The notes under the pieces: model-generated
The model's input: only the letters and a program-made list of their open reading frames with translations
What the model was told of the DNA's origin: nothing
Databases searched by the model: none
Shown here: positions 28,749 to 37,408 of the stretch, one piece after another
How the letters are laid out: each line of letters starts with the position of its first letter
Position numbering within the stretch: the first letter of the stretch is position 1
Program-made: the position numbers and the translations under genes
NCBI RefSeq assembly: GCF_002150685.1
Contig: NZ_MSSW01000040.1
Location: forward strand, 1-64,000
DNA length: 64,000 nt
Origin: Algoriphagus antarcticus
GTDB taxonomy: Bacteria; Bacteroidota; Bacteroidia; Cytophagales; Cyclobacteriaceae
Direction of reading: 5' to 3'

Positions 28749-29837
28749 ATGAAAATCTTGCTCTTGGTTATTATCGGTCTTTCCCTTTCTGTGGGTATTT
28801 CCATAGGTCAAGATTTGACATTGAAGCTTAACCCAGTCGGAAAATCTGCCCAAGAAAAAAATTACCTATTCGATAAAGTCATAGATTCCCGTGTGCAACA
28901 ATCTATTGGACAGGTCTATGATTCCCAGCGAAATAAACACCCTGCTAACTTCGGAGGAAAATTAGCTCAACAAGCCCTGGCCTTTTACAATGCCAGAATA
29001 ATTACCACCCAAAATCCTTCTTATAAGCTTCAGGTGAAAGTTTACAATCTGGACCTCAAGGAAGCTTATCAACCTGATCTCAGAGGATATAAAGGTGAGA
29101 TCCAACTGAGCCTCGGTTTCTTTCTACTTGGAGAAAATGAGGCAGTTCATTTAGTTGACTTCAATAGCAAGGCTAAATATGGAAGACCTGCAAACCAAAT
29201 GAATAATGTAGAAACCTCAATACAAAGATTATTTGAAAATAGCTGGGAATATTTCGATGCTTGGCTTAGCACTCAATATCAAAGCAACAGATCACTGGCG
29301 AAGAAAGTCCGTCTGAATATTCTCGACCCAAAAAGACCAAGCAGTAAAGACACCGTATTTTATGATCGTGAAAGACCTTTGACTTGGGATGATTTTACCG
29401 ACTCCCCCAATCGAATAAGTTCATACAATGCTACAATTTTCAGTAGTCTATCCATCGAAGGAAATGCATCAATTGAAGCTGGAGAAATCGTGCAAACCAT
29501 TGAAGTAAAAGTATATATGCTTCCTGGCCAATCTTGGGTTAAAGATGCTGATGACTATGCTAATAATCATGAGCAGCGGCATTTTGACCTTACCAGAATT
29601 GCCGCTAATCGGATGATCGAAAGACTCAATAGTATGGAATTAGAACCAAATCTATTCGAGGCAAAGCTCAACGATGTCTATCTGGATGCTTACAGGGAGA
29701 TGAATCTGTTGCAGGAAGTATACGATAGCCAAACCAAAAATGGAATAAATAAGGAGAAACAGTCTAACTGGAACAAAGCTATCAGCAAGGCTTTAAGCGG
29801 TGATATGGATAGTCTGGAGAAACTCTTAGATCAATAA
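28749..29837 (+). CDS. DUF922-like exported putative metalloprotease (362 aa)
   Basis: A signal peptide (1-20, ILLLVIIGLSLSVGISIG) precedes an N-terminal region (about 25-185) and a C-terminal domain beginning near RPLTWDDFTDSPN. The motif NNHEQRHFDLTRIAANRM contains HExxH (HEQRH) with a following Asp, the pattern of DUF922 proteins, which are predicted zinc-dependent proteases. WDDF at the domain start is another feature of that family. A catalytic activity has not been shown to my knowledge. It would act in the periplasm or outside the cell. Monocistronic. Confidence 0.75.
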   Translation: MKILLLVIIGLSLSVGISIGQDLTLKLNPVGKSAQEKNYLFDKVIDSRVQQSIGQVYDSQRNKHPANFGGKLAQQALAFYNARIITTQNPSYKLQVKVYNLDLKEAYQPDLRGYKGEIQLSLGFFLLGENEAVHLVDFNSKAKYGRPANQMNNVETSIQRLFENSWEYFDAWLSTQYQSNRSLAKKVRLNILDPKRPSSKDTVFYDRERPLTWDDFTDSPNRISSYNATIFSSLSIEGNASIEAGEIVQTIEVKVYMLPGQSWVKDADDYANNHEQRHFDLTRIAANRMIERLNSMELEPNLFEAKLNDVYLDAYREMNLLQEVYDSQTKNGINKEKQSNWNKAISKALSGDMDSLEKLLDQ

Positions 29838-30033
29838 ATCATCCTGATTAGGTGTGATAAGTCCCAGTTTACAGGCTCAGAAGTACCCATTGGCACGAGT
29901 CTTCATACTTGTGATTTGGCTTACTTACAGTTTTCAAACTGCTCTTGTAAAATTCTCCAACAGTTATTGAGCAGTCTGAACACTTCACTGAATGGAGACC
30001 AAGTCTGAAGAACTTGAACTAACTAAGAGCTGC

Positions 30034-30070
30034 GACCTTTGCGAAACCTTCGTATTCTTTTGGTTAAAAA
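30034..30070 (+). repeat. CTCTGCGAAAA/TTTGTGG-type dispersed repeat, copy 2
   Basis: Diverged copy reading GACCTTTGCGAAACC, TTCGTATTC, TTTTGGTTAAAAA, in the spacer 29838-30095 upstream of the his promoter. The rest of this spacer shows no gene. Confidence 0.45.
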
Positions 30071-30095
30071 AGACTTTCAAAATAACACCTCTCAA

Positions 30096-30126
30096 TTTGC
30101 ATTTTCTCCATCGAACCCTATCTTTG
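30096..30126 (+). promoter_or_regulatory. Promoter of the his operon
   Basis: TTTG (30096-30099), 19 nt, then TATCTTTG (30119-30126) match both Bacteroidota promoter boxes perfectly. Transcription should start near 30130-30134, only a few bases before the ATG of the His leader peptide (30136). Confidence 0.8.
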
Positions 30127-30135
30127 CCAACGATA

Positions 30136-30219
30136 ATGGAAAACAGCAATAGAAATATTGATTTTTTAGCAACAGCACATCAAGGCAACTTGATGCATCA
30201 TTTCCATCATTCCTCCTGA
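30136..30219 (+). CDS. hisL: His operon leader peptide (27 aa)
   Basis: The short frame encodes a peptide ending GNLMHHFHHSS, with five His codons in 27, four of them in a block of five just before the stop. It begins a few bases after the predicted start site of a perfect promoter and precedes hisG by 96 nt. This is the form of a ribosome-stalling attenuation leader: lack of charged tRNA(His) should halt translation in the His block and alter RNA folding downstream. A longer upstream start at 29992 is excluded by the promoter. The symbol is used by analogy with enteric hisL; no sequence homology is claimed. Confidence 0.75.
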   Translation: MENSNRNIDFLATAHQGNLMHHFHHSS

Positions 30220-30231
30220 GGAATATTTTTA
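30209..30231 (+). terminator. Weak attenuator hairpin at the end of the His leader
   Basis: ATTCCT (30209-30214) pairs with AGGAAT (30219-30224) around a CCTG loop, followed by ATTTTT. The stem has only 6 bp. GGAAT (30220-30224) can instead pair with a second ATTCC at 30258-30262, and UCCAUCAU in the His block can pair with AUGAU...GGA at about 30249-30258, so alternative folds exist. The termination role is an inference. Confidence 0.4.
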
Positions 30232-30315
30232 CACACCCGGTGAAGCCGATGATAGGGATTCCGCTTTTCGCCAACATTTACTATATCATTTTATTTCTTA
30301 GCGTAACTTGCCAAC

Positions 30316-31176
30316 ATGGAAAAAATAATCCGTATTGCCGTGCAGAAAAGCGGCAGACTATCTGACGACTCTCTCAGCCTCATCAAAGAATGTGGCATCA
30401 AGTTTTATAATGGAACGGGCAAACTCAAGTCCACTTCCACCAATTTCCCAATTGAATTCCTATTTCTCCGCGATGACGATATCCCTGGCTATGTAGCCGA
30501 TGGAGTCGCTGATCTTGGGATTGTCGGTCTAAATGAAGTCGTAGAGAAAGACAAGAATGTCACTACTATGAAGGCTCTTGGTTTTTCCAAATGCAGACTT
30601 TCTCTAGCGATAGCAAAAGGTCAGGAATATAATGGAGTGGAGTTTTTCGAAGGAAAAAACATCGCCACCTCCTACCCTAAAATTCTTGGTGATTATCTCA
30701 AAAGCCAAAATATCAATGCCGATATCCACGAAATCTCTGGTTCCGTAGAGATCGCACCAAGCATTGGTCTGGCAGAAGGAATCTGTGATATCGTAAGCTC
30801 TGGCTCTACCTTGATGATGAATGGCTTGAAGGAAGTAGAAGAAATCTTCAAATCCGAAGCTGTTTTGATCGCCCATAATAATCTGCCCGATTGGAAAAAG
30901 GAAATTGCAGAAAAGCTTCTCTTTAGAATCAATGCCGTTCAGAAAGGGAAAAGCAGCAAGTACGTCTTGCTCAATGCGCCAAATCATTCCATTGAGAAAA
31001 TCACCAGCTTGATTCCCGGAATGCGTAGCCCTACTATTCTGCCACTTGCTCAAGAAGGTTGGTCATCCGTTCACTCAGTACTGAACGAGGATCAATTCTG
31101 GGAAAATATCGAGGAACTCAGAGCTGCCGGAGCAGAAGGCATCTTGGTCGTTCCTATAGAAAAGATGATTCTTTAA
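30316..31176 (+). CDS. hisG: ATP phosphoribosyltransferase (long form)
   Basis: The 286-residue enzyme catalyses the first, feedback-controlled step of histidine synthesis, joining ATP and PRPP. Visible are IRIAVQKSGRLSDDSLSLI, FLRDDDIPGYVADGVADLGI, the PRPP loop EIAPSIGLAEGICDIVSSGS with TLMMNGL, and a C-terminal ACT-like regulatory domain (about 210-286) ending EGILVVPIEKMI. That domain marks the long hexameric form inhibited by histidine. It is the first gene of the operon after the leader peptide; a 132-nt gap with a dispersed repeat separates it from hisD. Confidence 0.97.
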   Translation: MEKIIRIAVQKSGRLSDDSLSLIKECGIKFYNGTGKLKSTSTNFPIEFLFLRDDDIPGYVADGVADLGIVGLNEVVEKDKNVTTMKALGFSKCRLSLAIAKGQEYNGVEFFEGKNIATSYPKILGDYLKSQNINADIHEISGSVEIAPSIGLAEGICDIVSSGSTLMMNGLKEVEEIFKSEAVLIAHNNLPDWKKEIAEKLLFRINAVQKGKSSKYVLLNAPNHSIEKITSLIPGMRSPTILPLAQEGWSSVHSVLNEDQFWENIEELRAAGAEGILVVPIEKMIL

Positions 31177-31216
31177 TCCTGCATAATTATTTGCACAACT
31201 CAAGACCAGAAATCAA

Positions 31217-31274
31217 ATGAAATCGAGCTTGACTAAACCGTTACACAGAGGGATGATTATTTTCCATGCGAGAT
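31217..31274 (+). repeat. Dispersed ~58-bp intergenic repeat, copy B (between hisG and hisD)
   Basis: The element is identical at 47 of 58 positions, without gaps, to copy C at 43194-43251, and also related to copy A at 10817-10873. It begins with ATGAAATCGAGC and contains CACAGAGGGATGA. From its first ATG a frame of 31 codons (MKSSLTKPLHRGMIIF and on) ends in a TGA at 31310-31312 that overlaps the hisD start (ATGA). Confidence 0.75.
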
Positions 31275-31308
31275 ACAATGTGTCCTATCGAAATCAAATT
31301 ACATACAC

Positions 31309-32604
31309 ATGAAAGTCCTGGACAATCCTAGTAAGGAAACTTGGAAAAAGCAGTTGGCTCGGCCAACATTTAAAACCAAGCAGATAAATAAGATCGTTAA
31401 GCCAATCCTGCGGAAAGTGAAAAGAAACGGCGACAAAGCCCTTTTCAAATTCGCAATGGAATACGATCACGTTGAATTGGAGTCACTTTTTCCATCGGAA
31501 GTAGAAATCCAATCAGCAGCAGCTGCTATTTCTCCAGCCTTGAAAGAAGCTATTAATGTTGCCAAGGCAAATATTGAGCGCTTCCACATGGCTCAGGCCA
31601 CTCCTGAGTTGGTAGATGAAGTAATGCCAGGAGTGGTTTGCAGTAGGAAAAGCATCCCAATCCAAAAGGTTGGCTTATACATTCCTGGAGGTACGGCTCC
31701 GCTTTTCAGCACCGTATTAATGCTTGGAATTCCCGCTGTATTGGCTGGATGCAAAGAAATTGTGCTTTGCTCTCCTCCAAATAAAGAAGGGAAAATCCAC
31801 CCGGCCATTCTTTATACTGCTGGATTGGTAGGCATCACCAAAATCGTAAAAGCCGGCGGAGCACAGGCTATTGCTGCTATGACTTTTGGAACTGAGAGCG
31901 TACCAAAAGTGGATAAGATCTTTGGCCCTGGAAACCAATTTGTGACAGCAGCAAAGCAGATCGCTACTAAATACGGAGTGGCCATTGACATGCCCGCAGG
32001 TCCTTCCGAAGTGTTGGTTTATGCGGATGATTCTGCCAATCCAGCTTTTGTAGCGGCAGATTTACTTTCTCAGGCAGAGCATGGCGTGGATAGCCAAGTC
32101 ATTTTGGTGACAGACACAGAGAAATTTGCGCAGCGTGTAATCAAAGAGATCGATGAGCAGCTAGAAAAACTTCCACGAAAAGACATTGCGAAAAAAGCTC
32201 TTGCCAATTCAATAGCTGTACTAATGGACAGCGCTGAGGAAGCTATGGAATTGATTAACTTCTATGCACCTGAGCATCTGATCATCAGCGTGGTGGAAGA
32301 AGAGGCAGCTGTGAGTGCCGTTTACAATGCAGGATCGGTCTTCATAGGCAACTTCACGCCAGAATCAGCGGGTGACTATGCCTCAGGCACCAATCACACT
32401 TTGCCAACCTATGGCTACGCAAGAAATTACAGCGGTGTGTCGCTTGACAGCTTTGTGAAGAAAATAACCTATCAAAAAATCAGTCCTGAGGGATTGAAAA
32501 ACTTAGGTCCGACCATAGAAATCATGGCAGAAAACGAACTGCTGGATGCACACAAAAATGCCGTTTCAATCAGACTCAAACATCTCAAAAAACAGAAGAA
32601 ATGA
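31309..32604 (+). CDS. hisD: Histidinol dehydrogenase
   Basis: The 431-residue zinc enzyme oxidises histidinol to histidine in two NAD-dependent steps. Typical segments are the [20 protein letters not shown] loop, [20 protein letters not shown] with [26 protein letters not shown], the zinc-region [14 protein letters not shown], and [10 protein letters not shown] with the catalytic Glu-His. [18 protein letters not shown] closes the active site. It overlaps hisC by 4 nt (ATGA). Confidence 0.98.
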   Translation: MKVLDNPSKETWKKQLARPTFKTKQINKIVKPILRKVKRNGDKALFKFAMEYDHVELESLFPSEVEIQSAAAAISPALKEAINVAKANIERFHMAQATPELVDEVMPGVVCSRKSIPIQKVGLYIPGGTAPLFSTVLMLGIPAVLAGCKEIVLCSPPNKEGKIHPAILYTAGLVGITKIVKAGGAQAIAAMTFGTESVPKVDKIFGPGNQFVTAAKQIATKYGVAIDMPAGPSEVLVYADDSANPAFVAADLLSQAEHGVDSQVILVTDTEKFAQRVIKEIDEQLEKLPRKDIAKKALANSIAVLMDSAEEAMELINFYAPEHLIISVVEEEAAVSAVYNAGSVFIGNFTPESAGDYASGTNHTLPTYGYARNYSGVSLDSFVKKITYQKISPEGLKNLGPTIEIMAENELLDAHKNAVSIRLKHLKKQKK

Positions 32605-33668
32605 AGTTTGACCTAACCCCATTACTTAGACCTCACATCGCAAACCTACAGCCATACACATCCGCCCGAGATGAATACACCGGCAAGGAAGGCATATTTC
32701 TGGATGCAAATGAAAATCCCTACGGTTCTGTTACCGATGAGGATCACAATCGCTATCCTGACCCCTATCAGCTTGATTTGAAGCAGGAAATTGCGAAGAT
32801 CAAAGAAGTGAAATCCTCTCAAATATTCTTGGGAAATGGTTCTGATGAAGCAATTGACTTGCTTTTCAGAGCATTTTGCAATCCTGGAAAAGACAACGTG
32901 ATCCTCCTGCCGCCTACCTATGGAATGTATGAGGTAAGCGCCGGCATCAATGATGTAGAAACCAGAAAAATTCCTTTGACTGCCGATTTCCAACTTCAGC
33001 CAGATCTGATTTTAAATGCGGTAGATGAAAACACAAAGATCATATTTGTCTGCTCGCCAAATAACCCAAGCGGAAATAAGGTAAATCGTGAGGATATTCT
33101 AAAACTGCTTCGGGAATTCAATGGCCTGGTGGTCGTGGATGAAGCATATATTGATTTTAGTGATGAGCCAAGCTTTACCACTCTTTTGAGTGAATATGGT
33201 AATCTTCTGGTCATGCAGACATTTTCAAAAGCTTGGGGACTTGCTTCTCTTAGACTTGGGATGGCTTTTGCCAGCAAGAAAATGATTAAGATTCTGAACC
33301 GAATCAAACCTCCTTATAATATTTCTGGACTGACTCAACAGACTGTTTTGGCAGCGATCAGGAATGTAGATAAAGTAAATGTGATGATCGCGGACATTCT
33401 CCAGGAACGTGAATACTTAAAGAAGGAAATGAGTCAGCTTGATTTTGTCGAGAAAATCCATCCTTCTCATGCGAATTTCCTTCTAGTGAAAATCCCAAAT
33501 GCAGGCCATGTGTACGACGACCTGATCGAAGAAAAGATCATTGTGAGAAACAGATCCAAAGTTCAGCTTTGTGAAGAATGCCTTAGAATCTCTGTAGGAA
33601 CTAGAGCTGAAAATGATGCATTTATTCAAGCCTTGAAAAAAATCTACACAGAAAGCTTTAACCAATAG
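32601..33668 (+). CDS. hisC: Histidinol-phosphate aminotransferase
   Basis: The 355-residue fold-type I PLP enzyme converts imidazole-acetol phosphate to histidinol phosphate. It has FLDANENPYG near the N-terminus, LGNGSDEAIDLLFRAF, CSPNNPSGN, VVVDEAYIDFS, and the PLP Lys in TFSKAWGLASLRLG. The C-terminal LRISVGTRAEN binds the substrate phosphate. The start is set by the ATGA overlap with hisD. Confidence 0.97.
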   Translation: MKFDLTPLLRPHIANLQPYTSARDEYTGKEGIFLDANENPYGSVTDEDHNRYPDPYQLDLKQEIAKIKEVKSSQIFLGNGSDEAIDLLFRAFCNPGKDNVILLPPTYGMYEVSAGINDVETRKIPLTADFQLQPDLILNAVDENTKIIFVCSPNNPSGNKVNREDILKLLREFNGLVVVDEAYIDFSDEPSFTTLLSEYGNLLVMQTFSKAWGLASLRLGMAFASKKMIKILNRIKPPYNISGLTQQTVLAAIRNVDKVNVMIADILQEREYLKKEMSQLDFVEKIHPSHANFLLVKIPNAGHVYDDLIEEKIIVRNRSKVQLCEECLRISVGTRAENDAFIQALKKIYTESFNQ

Positions 33669-33671
33669 TCC

Positions 33672-34769
33672 ATGAAAAAGAGAGTACTTTTTATAGATCG
33701 AGATGGCACAATCATCAAAGAACCACCAACTGACTTTCAGGTAGATAGCTTAGAGAAGTTAGAGTTTTTGCCGAAGGCTATTTCCAATCTTAGAAAAATC
33801 GCCGAGGAGACTGATTTTGAGTTGGTGATGGTGACAAATCAGGATGGTTTGGGTACGGATTCTTTTCCCGAAAGCACCTTCTGGCCCGCACAATTCAAAA
33901 TGCTCAAAACGCTGGAGCAGGAGAATATTTTCTTCAAGGAAATCCATGTGGATAAAACATTTGAAAGCGAAAATGCTCCTACCAGAAAACCAGAAACAGG
34001 TCTTCTTACAGCTTACTTTTCAGAAGAATATGACTTGGCAAATTCTTTTGTAATCGGAGATCGATTGACAGACGTGAAGCTTGCTGAGAATTTAGGAGCA
34101 AAAGCTATCTTTATTGGAGAACCTACTGAAAGTGCAGCATTGAGCACCAGAGATTGGGATGAGATTTACGTGTTTTTGAAAATGCCTCCCCGATCAGCAG
34201 AAGTAAGCCGTAAGACTTCAGAGACAGACATTTATATTAAGCTAAATCTGGACGGAAACGGGCATTGCGACATCAAAACAGGTTTGCATTTCTTCGACCA
34301 CATGCTGGAGCAACTCGGCAAACATGGAAGTACGGATCTAGAAATCAAAGTAAATGGTGACTTGCACATAGACGAGCACCATACGATTGAGGATACAGCA
34401 CTGGCTCTTGGAGAGGCTTATTTGAAGGCTTTGGGAGATAAAAAAGGCATCTATCGCTATGGTTTTCTTTTGCCTATGGATGATGTGTTGGCGCAGGTTG
34501 CGATAGATTTTGGTGGAAGACCTTGGATCGTCTGGGAGGCTGAATTCAAGCGGGAGAAAGTTGGTGATATGCCAACCGAGATGTTCTATCATTTCTTTAA
34601 GTCCTTCTCAGATACCGCTAAGTGTAACCTGAATATCAAAGCCGAAGGCGATAATGAGCATCATAAAATCGAAGCAATGTTCAAAGCATTGGCAAGAGCT
34701 ATAAAAATGGCTGTAATGCGTGATCCAAGAAACATTAATCAGCTTCCAAGTACCAAAGGAGTGCTTTAA
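33672..34769 (+). CDS. hisB: Bifunctional histidinol-phosphatase / imidazoleglycerol-phosphate dehydratase
   Basis: The 365-residue fusion has an N-terminal HAD phosphatase (about 1-165; nucleophile [13 protein letters not shown], motif [10 protein letters not shown], motif III region [12 protein letters not shown]) and a C-terminal dehydratase (about 180-365; [40 protein letters not shown] [26 protein letters not shown]). The metal-binding DEHH and EHHK motifs are intact, so both steps 6 and 8 of the pathway should be active. It starts 3 nt after hisC and is the last his gene here; a strong terminator follows. Confidence 0.98.
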   Translation: MKKRVLFIDRDGTIIKEPPTDFQVDSLEKLEFLPKAISNLRKIAEETDFELVMVTNQDGLGTDSFPESTFWPAQFKMLKTLEQENIFFKEIHVDKTFESENAPTRKPETGLLTAYFSEEYDLANSFVIGDRLTDVKLAENLGAKAIFIGEPTESAALSTRDWDEIYVFLKMPPRSAEVSRKTSETDIYIKLNLDGNGHCDIKTGLHFFDHMLEQLGKHGSTDLEIKVNGDLHIDEHHTIEDTALALGEAYLKALGDKKGIYRYGFLLPMDDVLAQVAIDFGGRPWIVWEAEFKREKVGDMPTEMFYHFFKSFSDTAKCNLNIKAEGDNEHHKIEAMFKALARAIKMAVMRDPRNINQLPSTKGVL

Positions 34770-34815
34770 GGCTCAGCAGATTAGGATCATTCTATACTTG
34801 AACATGGATTTATAA

Positions 34816-34867
34816 AAGGATTAGGAAAATTTCATAAGAAATATTTTTCCTAATCCTTATTTTTTTG
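34816..34867 (+). terminator. Terminator of the his operon
   Basis: A 14-bp perfect stem (34816-34829 with 34845-34858, arm AAGGATTAGGAAAA) is followed by A then eight T. It shows that hisGDCB form a complete transcription unit. Confidence 0.93.
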
Positions 34868-34878
34868 TTCATTTAGTA

Positions 34879-35679
34879 ATGAAACGACTTTTACGTATCC
34901 TGACTATACTTTTATTAGTATATACAAGTAGCTCTTGCTCAAGTAGCCTTCAAAACATAGAGCAGCTTTTCAATAACAATAAATACGATGATGCTATTGA
35001 AAACCTGAATCAATACCTCTTTTTCCACGTGACCGACGTGAAAGCGCTACATATGCGGGCGAGATGCTATGAAGAGATTGGAGAACTACAGAAATCAAAA
35101 GCCGATTACGAACGTATTATCTCCATAGACAATCAATATGCTCAGGCTTATGCAGGATTGGGAAAGTTATTGTTCGAAAAAAAGGACTACGATAATGCAG
35201 AATTGAGCCTTCTTCGTGCGGCAACACTTGATGCAACTGATTTCGACATCATTTATCTTCTAGGTCGCACTATGCTTATGACTGAGAAATTCCAAAAGGC
35301 AGAAGAATTCCTGAGACTAGCTAGTCAATTAAATCCTGACCATCCCAAAGTTTACTTTTATACAGGCATGGCTCTCGCGTATCAAGGAGATGCATTGGGA
35401 TGTGCTGCTTCATTCAATTCCTATGTCAAACGTGAACCAGACAACATTGTAGGGCGATATAACCGTGGATTTGCCTTAATGAATGCTGGATATTTAGAAT
35501 GGGCCATGGAGGATTTTGATGCTGTACTAAAGAAAAACCCAAACCATATTGAAGCAATGGCGCACAAAGGAATTTGTATGACTGCCATGGGGGATTCTGA
35601 AGGATGTCAATTTATTCAAACCGCTGCCAACAAGGGTAGTGAATACGCTAAAGCACAACTGGAAATCTGTGGTGCTTAA
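34879..35679 (+). CDS. TPR-repeat lipoprotein (266 aa)
   Basis: An N-terminal signal (ILTILLLVYTSSSCSSS) with a possible lipid-attachment Cys precedes six to seven tetratricopeptide repeats through residue 260; clear examples are AYAGLGKLLFEKKDYDNAEL and VYFYTGMALAYQGDALGCAA. Near the end the phrase MAHKGICMTAMGDSEGCQFI, then AANKGSEYAKAQL, resembles a Sel1-like unit. It is probably a periplasmic or outer-membrane scaffold; the partner is unknown. Its stop overlaps by 4 nt the stop of the convergent ATP-grasp gene. Confidence 0.88.
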   Translation: MKRLLRILTILLLVYTSSSCSSSLQNIEQLFNNNKYDDAIENLNQYLFFHVTDVKALHMRARCYEEIGELQKSKADYERIISIDNQYAQAYAGLGKLLFEKKDYDNAELSLLRAATLDATDFDIIYLLGRTMLMTEKFQKAEEFLRLASQLNPDHPKVYFYTGMALAYQGDALGCAASFNSYVKREPDNIVGRYNRGFALMNAGYLEWAMEDFDAVLKKNPNHIEAMAHKGICMTAMGDSEGCQFIQTAANKGSEYAKAQLEICGA

Positions 35680-36554
35680 GCCATACGGGTGGCGATTGCC
35701 TTCTTATAATTGGACAATGCTCCACTTGAAATATCAAGAAATAAGTAAGGTTCAATCATTTCCAATTCCATAAGATAGAATTGACCATCACACGCTACAC
35801 CATCTACCCGTGCATAAAGTGTGTCTGCACCAAACTTATCCATCAAATTTTGACAGGAGTCAAGCATTTTCATTGAGGGTTGGATGTGTTTTATCGTTCC
35901 ACCAAAGTAGTGCTGAACTCTAAAATCGTGATTTGCCGGGGTCTTGAGTACAGCATGGGAGAATTTGCCATTGAAAAAAATAAGAGAGTATTCGCCTACA
36001 TCTTGCACTTCTTTGACAAAAGGCTGAACTAGATAGGCCTCGTCATCCACCAATGCTTGCACCTGAGACTCATAGTTGCCCCATTCCTTTTTATCAATTT
36101 TCAAGGTGTTTTTGGCACCTCCGCTTACTAATGGTTTAATCACTAGTACATCGGAAGAGATTTTAGCAAAAATATCTGAGGAGGAAACTTTCAATCCTTT
36201 TTTCAAAATATGTCCAGAAATAACTGGAAAACCCTTTGCCTCTATTTCTAATAAATATCGCTTGGATGAATTCCACTCTAGCGTATCCAAGCTATTTAGA
36301 ACTGGAATTCCCAGTTTTCGCATTTCCCCTATCCAAACCTTAAACTCTTCATAATAGTCAAAATAGTCCCAGGTGGATTTGATAAGTAAACAGCTAAAGC
36401 TTGACCAATCTACCGCTGGGTCAGACCAGGCTACGATTTGATGTGAAATACTCAGCTCTTCCAGAATAGTAGAAAGTATTAGATTTTCATCAGTGGTATT
36501 TGTGTCGTAGGCTCCGGTAGAAAAGTAACTTACGACAGCGATATGTTGATTCAT
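35676..36554 (-). CDS. ATP-grasp ligase-like protein
   Basis: The 292-residue protein (from the ATG at 36554) has a pre-ATP-grasp domain (HIAVVSYFSTGAYD, WSSFSCLLIKSTWDYF) and an ATP-grasp domain with VLVIKPLVSGGAKNTL (ATP-binding Lys and Gly-rich loop), LVQPFVKEVQDVGEYSL, DTLYARVDGVACDGQFYLMELEMIEPYLFL (Mg2+-binding Glu/Glu region). The order resembles glutathione-synthetase/RimK-like enzymes and the cycloserine ligase DcsG group. The substrate is unknown and no biosynthetic partner lies nearby. The start six codons earlier (36572) lies within a T-rich homopolymer run and is less likely. Confidence 0.85.
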   Translation of the reverse strand: MNQHIAVVSYFSTGAYDTNTTDENLILSTILEELSISHQIVAWSDPAVDWSSFSCLLIKSTWDYFDYYEEFKVWIGEMRKLGIPVLNSLDTLEWNSSKRYLLEIEAKGFPVISGHILKKGLKVSSSDIFAKISSDVLVIKPLVSGGAKNTLKIDKKEWGNYESQVQALVDDEAYLVQPFVKEVQDVGEYSLIFFNGKFSHAVLKTPANHDFRVQHYFGGTIKHIQPSMKMLDSCQNLMDKFGADTLYARVDGVACDGQFYLMELEMIEPYLFLDISSGALSNYKKAIATRMA

Positions 36555-36652
36555 GCTTTTTTTTTTTTGCAAAGCTATACTTTAACCAAAATTTACATAG
36601 ACCGTTCTTCTAAAATCGGTCTTTAAGGTTACTTTTGGCTTTTGATCAAAAT

Positions 36653-37408
36653 ATGAACCATCGAAAACTCGTCCTAATCCCTACTTTCAATGAGAAAGAA
36701 AACATCGTGGAGATGATCCATGCTGTGATGAATCTCTCAGGAGGGTTTGAGCTTTTGGTGATTGACGATGGAAGTCCAGATGGCACAGGAAATCTCGTAA
36801 AAAGCCAGCAAATAGCCTTTCCTGAGCGACTTCATTTGATAGAGCGAGTGGGCAAATTAGGCTTGGGAACAGCTTACATTACTGGCTTCAAATGGGCTTT
36901 GGCGAAAGATTATGACTTCATCTTCGAAATGGATGCAGATTTTTCCCACAATCCGAATGACCTTATCCGTCTTTATGAAGTTTGCGCTGATAGGAGTTTT
37001 GACTTGGCTATCGGTTCCCGTTACATTACTGGAGTAAATGTGGTGAACTGGCCGATGGGGAGGGTTTTGATGTCTTACTTCGCCAGCGTGTATGTAAAAT
37101 TCATCACTGGTTTGCCTGTAAAAGACGCCACAGCTGGATTCAAATGTTACCACAAATCAGTACTTGCCGGGATCAAACTTGATGAGGTTCGATTTGTAGG
37201 TTATGCTTTTCAGATAGAGATGAAATTCACCACTTGGAAGCTGGGATTTAAGCTGGTGGAAGTACCGATTATCTTCACAGACCGAACCAAAGGGACTTCA
37301 AAAATGAGTCCCGGGATTTTTAAAGAAGCGGGGTTTGGGGTGATTTTAATGAAAATCAAAAGTATTTTCAATCCTTATCAGCCTAATCAAAACGGATTGA
37401 CCGAATAG
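36653..37408 (+). CDS. Polyprenol-phosphate mannosyltransferase-like GT2
   Basis: The 251-residue family 2 glycosyltransferase has LVLIPTFNEKENI, the donor motif LLVIDDGSPDGTG, FEMDADFSHNPND (metal-binding DxD), and ATAGFKCYHKSVL. Length without C-terminal membrane helices matches bacterial dolichyl/polyprenyl-phosphate mannose synthases (Dpm1-like). It would load a lipid carrier on the cytoplasmic face for later glycosylation. The ATG at 36653 is preferred over a TTG at 36635. It overlaps the convergent permease gene by 26 nt. Confidence 0.92.
   Translation: MNHRKLVLIPTFNEKENIVEMIHAVMNLSGGFELLVIDDGSPDGTGNLVKSQQIAFPERLHLIERVGKLGLGTAYITGFKWALAKDYDFIFEMDADFSHNPNDLIRLYEVCADRSFDLAIGSRYITGVNVVNWPMGRVLMSYFASVYVKFITGLPVKDATAGFKCYHKSVLAGIKLDEVRFVGYAFQIEMKFTTWKLGFKLVEVPIIFTDRTKGTSKMSPGIFKEAGFGVILMKIKSIFNPYQPNQNGLTE

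Noticed and set aside
29992..30219. A 75-codon gene upstream of hisG instead of a short leader
   Set aside because: The upstream part precedes a perfect promoter (30096-30126) and lacks protein character; only the last 27 codons can be in the transcript and they carry the His block.
30136..30315. T-box riboswitch for the his operon
   Set aside because: No specifier-loop and TGGN-type antiterminator arrangement is visible, and T-boxes are not typical of this phylum; the leader peptide explains the region better.
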